A stretch of 64,000 nucleotides of DNA from Zantedeschia hybrid cultivar (Eukaryota; Streptophyta; Magnoliopsida; Alismatales; Araceae). Each line of letters begins with the position of its first letter. Within the stretch, counting starts at the first letter, position 1. The notes under the pieces were generated by a model. The model was not told where the DNA came from. It saw nothing but the letters and a program-made list of their open reading frames with translations, and ran no database searches. Below are positions 1-11,110 of this stretch, in pieces. The translations under genes and the position numbers were made by a program. Where the stretch lies: NCBI GenBank assembly GCA_030544215.1, contig JARZZO010000001.1, positions 41,133,670-41,197,669 on the forward strand. Reading direction: 5' to 3'.

Positions 1-7
1 GCTAAAA

Positions 8-27
8 TAGAATTTATCTCATGTAGG
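8..27 (+). promoter_or_regulatory. Candidate 3' splice acceptor before gag of Copia-1
   Basis: A pyrimidine-containing stretch ends in ATGTAG followed by GG, seven bases before the gag ATG at 33. The same site reads TCCTGTAG/GG in Copia-2 (12435/12436) and Copia-3 (24820/24821). It is the proposed acceptor of a leader intron whose donor lies in the LTR. Motif evidence only. Confidence 0.4.
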
Positions 28-32
28 GAATT

Positions 33-3000
33 ATGTCATTGAATAACCGACTCCGTGGCATACTTGATACCAATCTTTTGATTAGTCTGAACTACTTGAT
101 TCATTCAGAAACCTGAAAAATGTCTTCAGATCTGAGCACATTGCCTACTTTCTTGGAGCTGATCATCCTGCTGAACCGGCATTGGATGCCCTAAACCTGA
201 AGAATGTCTTCATATCTGAGCACATTGCCTACTTTCTTGCAGTTGATCCTCCTGCTGAACCGGCATTGGATGCCCTTGACGCAGTGATGATAGTTAACGA
301 TAAAAGATCGAAGGACAATGACAAATGAGTAGTAAAAGGTGACTGCTTCTACTGTAACAGAATGGTCACTGGGAAAGGAACTGCAACGAGTTCCTCAATG
401 ATAAAGATCATAGAAAGGTAAAGCTGTCTGAAGCTTCAGATATCTATATGATAGATATCAACTTGTCAGTTAGAGATTCCACATCTTGGATATTAGATAC
501 CGGATGTGCTTCTCATATCTGCCATGATATGCAGATGCTGCCAAATAAGCGCAAGCTGAAAAAAGGCGAGGTGGAACTAAGGCTAGGAAACGGCGCAAAA
601 GTTGTGGCGGTTGCTGTTGGGACAACAAACCTCAAGCTTCCATCAGGAGACGTCTTATCATTGGGAGATTGTTATTATGTTCCTAGCATAATAAAGAACA
701 TCATATCAGTATCTTATTTGGACAAGATAGGATATAGGTTGTCTATTGAGAATAGAAGTTGTTCGATTTATTATGGTAATAAATCAATAGCTTTTGTATT
801 TTTAGTCAACAGTCTATATCTTTTAGATGCTTCTTATTACAATCTTCATATTGACAATGCTCTTAAGAAGAGTAAGAATTGTGTGAACCAAGCCTATATG
901 TGGCATTGTAGACTTAGGCATATTGGTGAAAGTAGGTTGCAAAGGTTGCATAAGTATGGTTATTTAAATGCATTCGATTATGAATCGTTTGCGACATGTG
1001 AGTCTTGCCTTATAGGAAAGATGGCAAAATCTCCATTTACTGGACATAAAGAACGTGCCAAGGACATTTTATGATCAATACAGTCAAATGTATGTGGTCC
1101 AATGTTTACCCAAGTCAAAGGTGGTTTTTTATACTTCATCACGTTCACCAATGACTTTTCAAGATTCGGCTATGTGTACTTAATGAAGTACAAGTCGGAA
1201 GCACTTGAGAAGTTCAAGGAGTTCAAGAATGAGGTAGAGAAGCAGTTATGAAAGAATATTAAAGCTCTTCGATCAGATCGAGGAGAAAAATACTTGAGTA
1301 CTAATTTCACACAATTCTTAAAAGATAATGGTATCCTTTCTCAGATGACCCCTCCATATACATCACAGATGAATGGTGTATCAGAAAGGAGAAATCGCAC
1401 CTTGTTGGACATGGTGCGATCCATGATGAGCTTTTCAGGATTACCAGTGTCCCTCGGGGGGTATGCTCTAGAGCATCAGCATACCTACTGAACAGAGTAC
1501 CCAGCAAGTCTGTGGCCTCTACTCCATATGAGATATAGAAAGGCAGGAAACCAGAATTTAAACATGTTAAAGTTTGGGGTTGTCCTACTCATATAAAGGG
1601 GCATGATCTAGACAAGCTGGAATCACGAACTGATAAATGTAGGTTTGTGAGATATCCAAAGGAAACCTTTGGATATTATTTTTTTCATCCTAGTGAACAA
1701 AAGGTGTTTGTCGCTAGGAAAGCTGTCTTCTTGGAAGAGGAATACCTTCTCCAGGAGGACAGTGGGAGTAAAATAGTACTGGAAGAGGTTACAGATCTCC
1801 AAACAACTACATTATCATCATATGAGATATTAGTTCCTGAATCTGTTCAGGTACACACAGATGAGTCTCGTAGATCTGGTAGAGTACCTAGACTACCCAA
1901 ACGATATGTGGGACATATTGCTGAAGGTAAGTCTAAGGTACAATATAATGAGGATGATGATCCGAAAACATACCAGGAGGCCATAGAAAGCCCAGAAGCC
2001 GGGAAATGGCGAGAAGCCATGAATTCAGAAATCCAATCCATGTACACCAACCAAGTTTGGAACTTGAAGGACTTGCCCGAGGGTATTGTACCCATCGGAT
2101 GCAAGTGGATCTTTAAGAGAAAGATCGGTGCTGATGGACGGTTCGATACTTATAAGGCAAGGTTGGTAGTAAAGGGATATCGTCAAAGGCAATGAATTGA
2201 CTATGACGAGACTTTCTCACCAGTTGCCATGATAAAATCGATCAGATTTCTACTCGTCATTGCTGCACATTTTGATTATGAAATCTGGCAGATGGATGTG
2301 AATACTGCCTTCCTCAATGGTAACCTTGAGGAAGAGGTGTATATGGTACAACCAGAAGGTTTCACATCCAAGGAATCTCCAGATAAAGTGTGCAAGCTTC
2401 AAAGGTCCATTTATGGACTGAAGCAAGCTTCCCGGAGCTGGAACATAAGATTTGACGAGGCTGTCAAGTCTTATGACTTCATTAAGAATGAAGATGAGCC
2501 TTGTGTGTCCAAGAAGACCAGTGGGAGCGCAGTCACCTTCTTAGTTCTTTACGTAGATGACATACTACTCATTGGGAATGATATAGCTATGATGTCATCA
2601 GTAAAGATCTGGCTATCGAAAAACTTCTTCATGAAGGATTTGGGAGAAACATCCTATGTATTGGGAATACGGATCTATAGAGATAGATTAAAGAGGATGC
2701 TTGGAATGACCCAATCCGTGTACATAGATACCATAGTCAAAAGGTTTGGCATGGAAAATTCTAAGAGAGGTCTCATACCGATGAGACATGGAATTAGTCT
2801 CTAAAAAAAGCAGTCTCCTAAGACTCCTGATGAGAGGACACGCATGGATAGAGTACTCTATGCCTCTGCCATATGATCTATCATATATGCCATGCTATGT
2901 ACACGGCCTGATGTTGCATTTGCTCTAAGTGTTACAAGCATATTTCCGACTGATCCAGGCAAAGAGCACTGGAAGGCAGTGAAATGTATCCTTGAGTACT

Positions 3001-3510
3001 TGAGAAGAACTAAGGATATGTTTCTTGTCTCTGGAGGAGCTGACTTGAAACTGCGAGGCTTTACTGACTCGAGTTTCTAGTCAGATCTAGATGATAGCAA
3101 GTCTACGTCTGGATTCGTGTTTACTTTGAACGGAGGCGCAGTGTGCTGGAAGAGTTCCAAGCGAGCAACCATGGCAGATTCGACGACTAAAGCTGAGTAC
3201 ATTGTTGCAGCTGAAGCTGCCAAGGAAGCAATGTGGTTGAAAAAATTCATCATTGACCTCGGCGTAGTTTCCAGCATCTCTGAACATGTTCCGTTGTTGT
3301 GTGACAACAATAGAGCCGCGGTCTCATCAGAAATCAAAGCATATTCTGAGGCGCTTTCATCTTATCAGAGAGATTATATCTAGATGAAATGTAGTGGTGT
3401 AAAGAGTTCCATTTGTTGACAATATAGCAGATCCACTGACAAAGCCGTTGGCTCAAATTGTGTTTGACTGTCACCTAGAGTCTATAAGCTTACTGTATAA
3501 AGGTGATTGA
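33..3510 (+). pseudogene. Copia-1 gag-pol remnant
   Basis: The remnant begins with the family gag start (RGILDT at 54-71) and loses frame within about 30 codons. The zinc-knuckle region near 338-380 has a one-base deletion. The protease motif DTGCASHICHD is at about 496-530 in an open stretch 448-1074. Integrase follows (pre-integrase zinc region near 895-1030; GVSERRN near 1375). Reverse transcriptase is open at 1647-2195 and 2229-2804, with MDVNTAFLNGN and the catalytic YVDD near 2551. RNase H is at 2892-3380 (DSTTKAEY near 3178). Stops at 1072, 1248, 1489, 2193 and 2802 plus frameshifts prevent expression. The capsid core of gag between the N-terminus and the zinc knuckle is missing, as in Copia-2 and Copia-3. 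Confidence 0.92.
110..277 (+). repeat. 84-bp tandem duplication in Copia-1 gag
   Basis: Bases 110-193 and 194-277 are near-identical 84-bp copies, each starting AACCTGA and ending GGATGCCCT plus one base. Copia-2 and Copia-3 have one copy. The length is exactly 28 codons, so the duplication itself keeps frame, though the region was already frameshifted. Confidence 0.9.
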
Positions 3511-3530
3511 CTTTAGTTCAAGTAGGAGAT

Positions 3531-5093
3531 TGTTAGTCTTAGGTGGCCTACAAGCCAATATGACTTTGTAATCTCGTTCATATTTATTAATATAATGGCA
3601 TGATATTCATTGTGTGTAAATCGTATTAATTATCGTCTCATAATGAAGTCCATGAATATGTGTGCGATAATGATCATATTATGATGAGATCATACTAGTG
3701 AGACTAATCACTTAAACACACATTCTTAATTGTTCATAGTCGGAGGATATCCGAGAAGGACATCGGATATTCGGTTAGACTAGTACAGATTACTCATGCT
3801 CATGCGATGAGGGTGACTGATCTCTTAAGTCACTTGTGTGGAGACATTAAGGCGAATCTGTAGATACTCATTGGAGAATGAGTTTACTGAAGTGATCTGA
3901 CTGAATCGCTGGATGGTATTGTACCTCACTGTCAACCAGCTTGATTCTATTGTCGCAGTTGCGTGGATGGTCCTCGGACTTAAGACATCAAGGACACCTT
4001 GTCGGTGGACTTCTGTACTTTGACCTTGGTTTATGAATCTCTAACCACGGGATTCTAAACAGCCAAGGATCGGGTACAGCGGAATACCGTTGAAAGGAAT
4101 TGAGTGTCAATAAGGAATCATTCGCTCTCGGTACGATGAGAGAGAATGCTCTAGGAAGGATGTGCGAAAGTCCCTAGCCAGGGCAGACGATAATATCGAG
4201 AAAGGAGTTTTCCGATATTCATCAGTGACATCGAATCCAAGTGAGTCGACTGGTTAGGGTTTGACAGCACGCCATAACCTGAGTTGACTCGAGAGCATTG
4301 TACGAATGAAGAATTATATTAATGCGATAACTGTAGGCGGAAAGGTTCCAAGAATGGGTTACTTTACCCCGATACCTTCCGGGTTCACGCGGTGTTATTT
4401 GGCACTCAACATGATCAGAGGCCCGATCGAATTCGATGTGCGACATCAATTTGATTGATTAATTAATTAATAAAGAATTATTAATTGATTAATAAAGTCA
4501 GTGAAGAGTCACTGGGTTATTGGGCTATTAACTGGATTGGTTATTGGGCCTAGAGAGTCACACGCAAAGGATTCTCAAGGCGATGGACAAATAAGTGGGT
4601 TTTATATAAACCGGGAGTTTTTATGAAAAATAGCATGGTTAGTATAAAATATAGCGAATGGGTTGAGCAGGCCAAGCTGCTGCTAACCCTAGCTGCCCCC
4701 TCTTTTGTTTCTCTCTCTCTCTGTCGTCCCAGACATATCCGGATCCCCGGATCTGCTTCGTCGCTTCTCCGAATCCCGTTCGACGGGAAATCGTCTGCGC
4801 GTTGCAGCGATTGTTACGGCAAATGGCGAAGACTTCGTGGGCTGCAAAGAATGAGGAACGTAAGGATATCTGTCGCGAGGAGGATCGCGTGGACTCCGCT
4901 AGAGGCCGGGCGCTTGTGCGGCTTGCGGTGTCGCATCGACGGAACCGAACGGTTGCGGATTCGAATCCGCACACGGTAAGAACCGATTATCTGATAATTC
5001 GATTTTTGATTTTCGAAACGGGAATGGATCGCAGGTTTCAATCTTTATTTTCCGCTGCGTTTTTGCGATCCGGAGGAACACGAGAACCCAACA
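3531..5093 (+). repeat. 3' LTR of Copia-1
   Basis: The LTR runs from TGTTAGTC to CCCAACA, 1563 bp, directly after a purine-rich tract. It matches the Copia-2 and Copia-3 LTRs throughout. Visible inside are the U3 stem-loop (3746-3771), a TATA box TATATAAA (4613-4620), a CT-rich stretch (about 4695-4725), a palindrome TGCGGATTCG/AATCCGCA (4954-4971) and a GTAAGA donor-like site at 4976. An open frame with a ..SWAAKNEER.. region (4802-4975) reaches the donor in phase 0. Confidence 0.95.
3746..3771 (+). promoter_or_regulatory. U3 stem-loop, Copia-1
   Basis: Left arm GATATCCGA, loop GAAGGACA, right arm TCGGATATT. The stem is conserved in every copia LTR here; the Copia-4 version (37177-37202) changes both arms in a compensating way while the loop stays identical. 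Confidence 0.6.
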
Positions 5094-5190
5094 ATTAGTG
5101 CTATTAACGGTACTCACATTCCTATAAATGTGCCTATTACGGAGAATGGTCTGTTTCAGAACCGAAAGGGATACGTAAGTCAAAATAACA
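5094..5190 (+). pseudogene. PIF/Harbinger (HARBI1-like) transposase fragment
   Basis: Translation from 5100 gives AINGTHIPINVP, then a short gap, then NRKGYVSQN. This is the signature of the DDE_Tnp_4 nuclease of PIF/Harbinger transposases (AIDGTHI..VP...RNRKG..SQN). In the family the first D of this motif is a catalytic acidic residue; here it is N. Only about 30 codons remain: Copia-1 interrupts the left side and a reverse Tekay LTR fragment follows on the right. Recognition is by motif; the fragment could instead come from a host HARBI1-like gene. Confidence 0.6.
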
Positions 5191-5194
5191 TGGT

Positions 5195-6496
5195 CGATTT
5201 CACATTCATTTTATAAAGTTATCTAACATTATACAAGAATCTAATTTACATAATGTATAGGAAAATTAACTCAATGCATATATTAATTTCATTCTTATAG
5301 ATGCAAGACTTAGGGGGGTTCGGGTTTGAATCTCGTCAACTCGAGTCGATGTGATTCAATCGACCTTAAAACTAGTTTTCCTCACTTTTAGGCCTCGGGG
5401 ACTCAGGGACATGGGCCTGAATCACGTCGACTCAGGCTAACGCGATTCTCAAATCGCGTCGGCTTGTGCGGACGCGATTTAGCACCCGAGACCACATCTC
5501 CCCTTCATCTCACTGAGCCACAGTACACTCCCCTTTCACAAACCGAAATACAACACAAATACAGTGGGACAACGAATCCATTAACCCCATTAAAACATGT
5601 CAAAACCTCAATTCCATAGAATCCATGATCTCTTCAATAAAATTCACTCAAAACATGCTCATTTTACACCAAAAAATCTCAGTGCAAGCATGGCATTAAC
5701 ATTGACAAGAAATCGCCTAATTCATGCTATAATCATGTTCATCATGCGATCATGGCAAGACTAGCAAGAGGTAAATTTAGAAGGAGAGATCCTAAACATC
5801 ATTTTCTACATGGAATCGTCGAAAAATCACAAGTTTAATCGATCGAAATACACGTGATGATCGTCATCCTACCGGTTACTTGAACTCCTCTTGACCTCTC
5901 GTGGAGTCTCCTCTCTACGGAAGCATCGCCGCAACACCAACGAATCATCGAGTTCCACCTTCTCGTCGTCGAACCGCTTCACCACCAAGTCGCCGCTAGT
6001 ACTGCCGTGGACTTCGCCACTCCGCCAAGACGTCGGCTGCCGTCCCGAGGGTGAGGAGCCGTGGTGGAGATGGTGGTGGAAGTGGTGAGAGTTGGTTATG
6101 GGAGATGGAGTGGTGGAGGAGGAAGAGGAAAAGGAAGAGAGGGAAGGAAGAAGAGAGAATGAGAAGAATGGAACTAAGAAAGGAGGGAGAATGGAGGGTG
6201 GTTCAGGGTGTTAACCCCTCCGAGCTAAATCACGTCATCTCATAATGTTGCCATTTTGACGACAAGACTGGGCCTCACTCACGTCTTCCAATGCCCGTAC
6301 ACGTCTCTCATCGCCCGTACACAAGTCACGCATGCATGGTATTGAATCGCATCGCCCATGGCAGACGCCTTTTAAAAGCGTGTCTTACCTGCTCGACGCT
6401 ATTCAGAACTCATACACCATGTCCACAAGGACCCAAACTAGGCGATCTGAGCCAAAACCGACCTAACAACTGAACCTGAAACCTCAGTCTTTGCAC
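5195..6496 (-). repeat. Tekay-family LTR fragment, reverse orientation
   Basis: The stretch matches the solo LTR 17581-19411 from about 18460 to its end: the TATCTAAC region, the CCTACCGGTTACTTGAACTCC block (5867-5888), a G+A-rich tail (about 6060-6200) and the terminus CCTCAGTCTTTGCACA. The U5-side half is missing. It keeps 34-bp gapped palindromes at about 5329-5362, 5424-5491, 6222-6262 and 6343-6410, each with a 10-nt spacer. The left boundary is approximate. Confidence 0.75.
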
Positions 6497-6708
6497 AAAA
6501 ACATTTATGATCTTTTTTATTATCAAGTTGGGAATGACTATGTAAAGTTATTGTATCATGTGCCATCCAAGACATGACGATCAATTTTCATATATGTGAG
6601 GAGAGTTTGGAACATTATGTTAGACTCAACCTTAACTCGATGAGAAGAGTATGTGGCTTCTGGTCGGTCTTGAGTTCAATTCAAGCAAAAAAAAACTTAA
6701 GAAATTGA
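6497..6708. other. Unassigned spacer, left flank of LTR-A
   Basis: No coding or repeat structure is recognised. It becomes contiguous with 19432 onward once LTR-A is removed, because ATTGA (6704-6708) and GTTGA (19427-19431) form its target duplication. Confidence 0.5.
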
Positions 6709-8332
6709 TGTTAGTTTTATGTGTGGCCTATAAGCCAATCACAAACAATCTTATTCAATTATTGATAAATAGCATTATATATTCATTATATGTAAATCAA
6801 ATTTTATTTATGATTGTTATTCATTGTATCATAGTAAAGTCCATAAATGTGTGCAATAGTTGTTAAAATATGATGTGCTCATATATTAAGACTTACAACT
6901 TATAAACATTCATTCTTGATTGTTCCTAGTTGAAAGATATCTGAAAAAGATATTAGATATTCAGTGAGACTAGTATAGGTTACCTTAGCTCATATGATGA
7001 AGGTGGTTGATCTCATGGTCACTTGTGTGGATATACTATGCTGAACCTGTAGGTGCTCATTGGTAAATGAGTATACTGAACTGATCAAACTTGGATCGCT
7101 AGATGGTAAATTACCAACTGTCAACCAGCTTGATACAACGTGATAGTGGCATAAATAGTCCTTAGATCTAAGACAACAAAGACACCTTGTCAGTGGACTT
7201 CTGAACGTTGACATTGTCTAACGAATCCCTAACCATAGGCTCCTGAATGGTCAATGGTCGGGTTCAGTAGAAGACCTTCGAAGGTGATTGTGTGTTAAAT
7301 AAGGAATCATTCGCTATTGGTAATTAGATAGAGAATACTCAAGTAACATGCGCAGAAAGTCGCTGGCTAGGACGGACACTGAGTTGGAGAAGGAGTTCTT
7401 CGATCCAGATGAGACGCATCAAGACCGACTGAGTTGATCGGTTAGGATTTTGACAGTTTACCATATCCTAGATCGACTTGGGAGCATTGCATGAATGAAT
7501 GATTATATGTACGCAATAGTTGTGGACGGACATGTTCCTTGAGCGGGATGCTTAACCTCAATGCCTTCCGAGATCATATGGCGTTGCTTGACACCCAACT
7601 TGATTGGAGGTTTGACCGGATTTACATGAAGATGTGAGTCGGTTAAATAATTAATTAAATATGTGATATTAATTAATTAATTATTATAAGCCAATAAGGT
7701 GTTATTAGGTTTAACTGACCGAAAATTGGACTGGCACTTGGGCCTAGAGGGTCACACCCATAAAGATTCTCGAACCGTGGATGATTAGTAGGATTTATAA
7801 CAGTCCGGGGACTTTTGTGAAAAGTTTTCCCCAATATTATAAATATACATTGGGAAAGAAAATCCTGGCCAAGCATCATGATTTTTCTCGTACTGTGCGA
7901 CCCTTTCTCTCTCTCTCTTGTCCCATGCGTCTTCGAGGAGGCGCCCCCTATTCCTGCCTATGTCACTTCCATCTTCGACTGTCGAGGCTCCCCGTTCGCA
8001 TGCCGAGGACACCATCGCGGAGAAGGAACCTTGGCGATGGCACCGAACGGAGCGAGGAAATGAGGATGATCCACTAGGAGGATAATTGCGTGGATACTAC
8101 TAGAGGCCGGGTTCCTACTGTTAGTTTTAGGTGGCCTACAAGCCAATCTGACTATGTAAATCTCGTTCATTTATTAATAAAATGGCATAACATTCATTAT
8201 GTGTAAATCGTATTAATTCTCGTTTCATAATGAAGTCCGTGAATATGTGCTATAGTGATCAGATTATGATGAGATCATACTAATGAGACTGATCACTTAA
8301 ACACACATATTCTTAATTGTTTCTAGTCGGAG

Positions 8333-8358
8333 GATATCCGAGAAGGACATCGGATATC
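8333..8358 (+). promoter_or_regulatory. U3 stem-loop, Copia-2
   Basis: Perfect 9-bp stem GATATCCGA/TCGGATATC around the loop GAAGGACA. It lies upstream of the TATA box in the 5' LTR, so in the transcript it would be in the 3' untranslated region copied from the 3' LTR. Confidence 0.65.
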
Positions 8359-9191
8359 CGGTTAAACTAGTACAGATTACTCCTGCTCATATGATGAGGG
8401 TGACTGATCTCATAAGTCACTTGTGTGGATACACTAAAGCGAATCTGTAGGTGCTCATTGGAGAATGAGTTCACTGAACTGATCTGACTGAATCGCTGGA
8501 TGGTATTGTACCTCACTGTCAACCAGCTTGATTCTATTATCGCAGTTGCGTGGATGGTCTTCGGACCTGAGACACCAAGGACAACTTGGCGGTGGACTTC
8601 TGTGTTTTGACCTTGGTTTACAAATCTCTAGCCACGGGATTCTAATACGCCAAGGATTGGGTACAACGGAATATCGTCGAAGGGAATTGTGTGTCAATAA
8701 GGAATCATTCGCTCTCGGTACTTAGAGGAAGAATGATCTAGGAAGGATGCGCGAAAGTCCCTGGCCAGGGCGGACGATAATATCGGGAAAGGAGTTTTCC
8801 GATATTCATCAGCGGCATCCAATCCAAGTGAGTCGACCGGTTAGGGTTTGACAGCTCGCCATACCCTGAGTTGACTCGAGAGCATTGTACGAATGAAGGA
8901 TTATATCCACGCGGTAACTGTCGGCGGAAAGGTTCCAAGAGTGGGTTACTTAACCCTAAATACCTTCCGGGTTCACGCGGTGTTGCTTGGCACCCAACGT
9001 GATCGGAGGTCCGGTCGAATTCTATGTGCGACATCAATTCGATTGATTAATTAATTAATAAAGGGTTATTAATTGATTAATAAAGTCAGTGAGGAGTCAC
9101 TGGGCTTGTTGGGCCATTAACTGGACTGGTACTTGGGCCTAGAGGGTCACACGCAAATGATTCTCAAGGCGATGGATAAATAAGTGGGTTT

Positions 9192-9199
9192 TATATAAA
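9192..9199 (+). promoter_or_regulatory. TATA box of Copia-2 5' LTR
   Basis: TATATAAA in a context (GGGTTT..ACCGGGG) conserved at 4613, 16941 and 21593. It places the transcription start near 9225 and makes 8119 to about 9225 the U3 region. Confidence 0.7.
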
Positions 9200-9211
9200 C
9201 CGGGGATTTTT

Positions 9212-9556
9212 ATGAAAAACCGCGCGGTTAGTATAAAACATAGCGAACGGACTGAGCAGGCCAAGCTGCTGCTAACCCTAGCCGCCCCTCCTCTGTTTCT
9301 CTCTCTCTCTCTGGCGTCCAGACAGATCCAGATCTGCTCCGCCGTTTCTCCGAATCCCGTTCGACGGGAAATCGTCCGCGCGTTGCGGCGATCGTTGCAG
9401 CAACCGGCAGAGGTTTCGTGGGCTGCGAAGAACGAGGAACGCGAGGATATCCGTCGCGGGGAGGATCGCGTGGACTTCGCTAGAGGCCAGGCGTTTGCGC
9501 GGCTTGCGGTGCCGCACCGACGGAACCGAACGGTTGCGGATTCGAATCCGCACACG
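9212..9556 (+). other. Candidate 5' coding exon inside the LTR
   Basis: An ATG 13 bases after the TATA box opens 115 codons to the donor-like site at 9556/9557, ending in phase 0. If spliced to 12436, the frame continues Gly-Ile into the gag ATG at 12442 with no stop. The last roughly 55 codons (SWAAKNEER, then HRRNR and ADSNPH) stay open and in phase with the donor in the Copia-1 LTR, both Copia-2 LTRs and Copia-3. The N-terminal part is broken in the other copies, and amino-acid changes outnumber silent ones between Copia-1 and Copia-2, so coding selection is not shown. It may be only a leader exon. Confidence 0.35.
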
Positions 9557-9562
9557 GTGAGA
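9534..9562 (+). promoter_or_regulatory. Stem-loop plus donor-like site at the LTR 3' end
   Basis: The palindrome TGCGGATTCG/AATCCGCA is followed after three bases by GTGAGA. Six LTRs keep stem and donor: GTAAGA (Copia-1, Copia-3), GTGAGA (both Copia-2 LTRs), GTGAAG (LTR-A, 17473) and GTAATC (Copia-4, 38417). In LTR-A the outer pair changes from G-C to A-T on both sides. Confidence 0.45.
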
Positions 9563-9675
9563 ATCGATTATCTGATAATCGTAGTTTTAGTTTTTCGAAA
9601 TGGGAACGGATCGCTGTTTAATATTTTATTTTCCGCTGCGTGAGCGACCCGGAGAAACCCGAGAAATTCCAACAG

Positions 9676-9688
9676 TGGTATCAGAGCC
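9676..9688 (+). promoter_or_regulatory. Primer binding site of Copia-2
   Basis: TGGTATCAGAGCC is complementary to the 3' end of plant initiator methionine tRNA and lies one base after the LTR. Confidence 0.93.
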
Positions 9689-10499
9689 AGGTTCCACTGT
9701 TTCTCGTCCCGTTTCGGTCTCCGAAATTAATTCTTCCATGATATTATTCCATGCATCGTTTTGATTTTATGTGAAGTTAATAATCATGTGATGATTTCTG
9801 CGATTCGATCGCTTAATTTTGCATAAAAATAATTGTTATTTTGAGGCTCTTCGTGTTCTTCGTGAGACGAAGAACGACGAGATTTTGAAGCTTTAATCTG
9901 GTGTCCACATGGGATGGGGAGGTGGCCGGAGATCCTGGTATGACCAGGGATCCCTCCGGTCACCAACGGCACTAGTGGCCGACGCCGGAGAGCCGCCGGA
10001 AGCGGCCGAATTTTTCCTGCACTTCCTTACCCTTGAAAAACCAGATTTTAGGGAGTTTTAATGGGGCTCGGCTGCTTGCAAAGGACATCTCCGGCGAGCC
10101 CACCGGCGCCGGGCACGTCGCCGGCAGGGCCGGACGGTGCCGTTCAGCCGGTCACCGGCCGCCGCCGCTTGCTCCCCGCCGCCGGCCGTCGCTTGAACCC
10201 TTCTAGGGTTTATGCAGCCATAGGGTTTCCAGCATGTTGGGGGAAGAGCGTCGGGCGTTAGGGGTGGGCCGGTCGGACCGGACCCCGCACGCTTGACCCG
10301 GCCGGGCCAGGACTTGGACGGACCGGCCCTGACCCGCACCGGGTCCGCCCTGGCTCGAACCAGGGCGCTCCGGGTCCGAGCCCCTGGCCGAGCCAGGGTT
10401 CGAACCAGATGCCCCTTAGGGTTGGGCCCATTTCCCCACCCTTTTAACCCCCCTTTTAATCCCTGTATAAATCTAATTAAGCCAATTTGACCCAATTGA

Positions 10500-11110
10500 T
10501 ATAAAATTAGATTTTAAATTTATATTTCAAAATTGTTTTGAATTTTTTTTTTCTTAATATTATTGAGTTGGGTCATTAATGATTTTGGAATCATTTTATT
10601 AACAAATTGTTGTTAATTATTGTAGTTAATTATTAATTTAAATGTTAAATTAATAATTAATTTTAAATGATTAATTTAAGAGTTAAATTAATGATCATTA
10701 GTTAATTAGAATTGATTGTTGATTTAAATGTTATATTAACAATTAATTTTAACTAACTAATTTAATGGTTTAATTTAGATTAATTAGTTATTGGTTTAAG
10801 AGTTAAACTAATAATTAATTTCAATCCAATAATCTAAAAGTTAGATTGTTGGTTAATTGTTAATTAGTGTTAATTATAAATTTAAGAGTTAAATTGATAA
10901 TTAACATTAATTAACTAACTAGTCTAAGAGTTAGATTAGTTAATAATAACAAATTAGAGTTAATTATTAATTTAAATGTTAAATTAATTATTAATTTTGT
11001 TGGATTAGTCTAAGAGTTAGATTAGTCATTAATAGTCTAATTGTTAGATTATTAATGGGGTTTAATCTAAATGTTAGATTATTAGAATTGTTCTAATTTG
11101 CATGGAATAA
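10500..11110 (+). repeat. AT-rich array of short hairpins, Copia-2 leader
   Basis: Irregular repeats of 40-50 bases built on arms such as TAATCTAA and TTAGATTA, or TAATTTAA and TTAAATTA, around a 2-4 base centre. Copia-3 (22850-23470) and Copia-4 (39330-40300) carry diverged versions with different arm sequences that remain self-complementary. Confidence 0.6.

Larger units (their letters stand above)
1..5093 (+). mobile_element. Copia-1, Ty1/copia retrotransposon missing its 5' end
   Basis: The window opens inside this element, about 30 bases before its gag start, so the 5' LTR and leader lie outside. A decayed gag-pol (33 to about 3510) runs into a purine-rich tract (3518-3530) and one LTR (3531-5093). 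Domain order is protease, integrase, reverse transcriptase, RNase H, which defines Ty1/copia. The wording of integrase and reverse transcriptase resembles the Tork group, but that lineage call is tentative. The 3' flank continues a Harbinger transposase fragment, so the element landed in another transposon. Confidence 0.93.
8119..9674 (+). repeat. 5' LTR of Copia-2
   Basis: 1556 bp from TGTTAGTTTTAGG to TTCCAACA, immediately followed by the primer binding site. It contains the U3 stem-loop (8333-8358), TATATAAA at 9192-9199, a CT run near 9297-9312, the palindrome ending at 9551 and the donor-like ACACG/GTGAGA at 9556/9557. Confidence 0.96.

Noticed and set aside
4951..4971. tRNA T-arm-like GGTTGCGGATTCGAATCCGC in copia LTRs
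   Set aside because: It resembles a B box, but there is no A box at the right distance, no acceptor-stem pairing and no cloverleaf. The conserved part is better described as a simple palindrome.
6651..6866. Short frames at LTR-A and LTR-B starts (also 19652-19843)
   Set aside because: Similar because the LTRs are homologous; they have no motif and are not open in the other copia LTRs.
10058..10495. Overlapping open frames of 145 and 66 codons in the Copia-2 leader
   Set aside because: They arise from a G+C-rich, Pro/Ala/Arg-biased stretch, are not kept in Copia-3 or Copia-4, and match no family.
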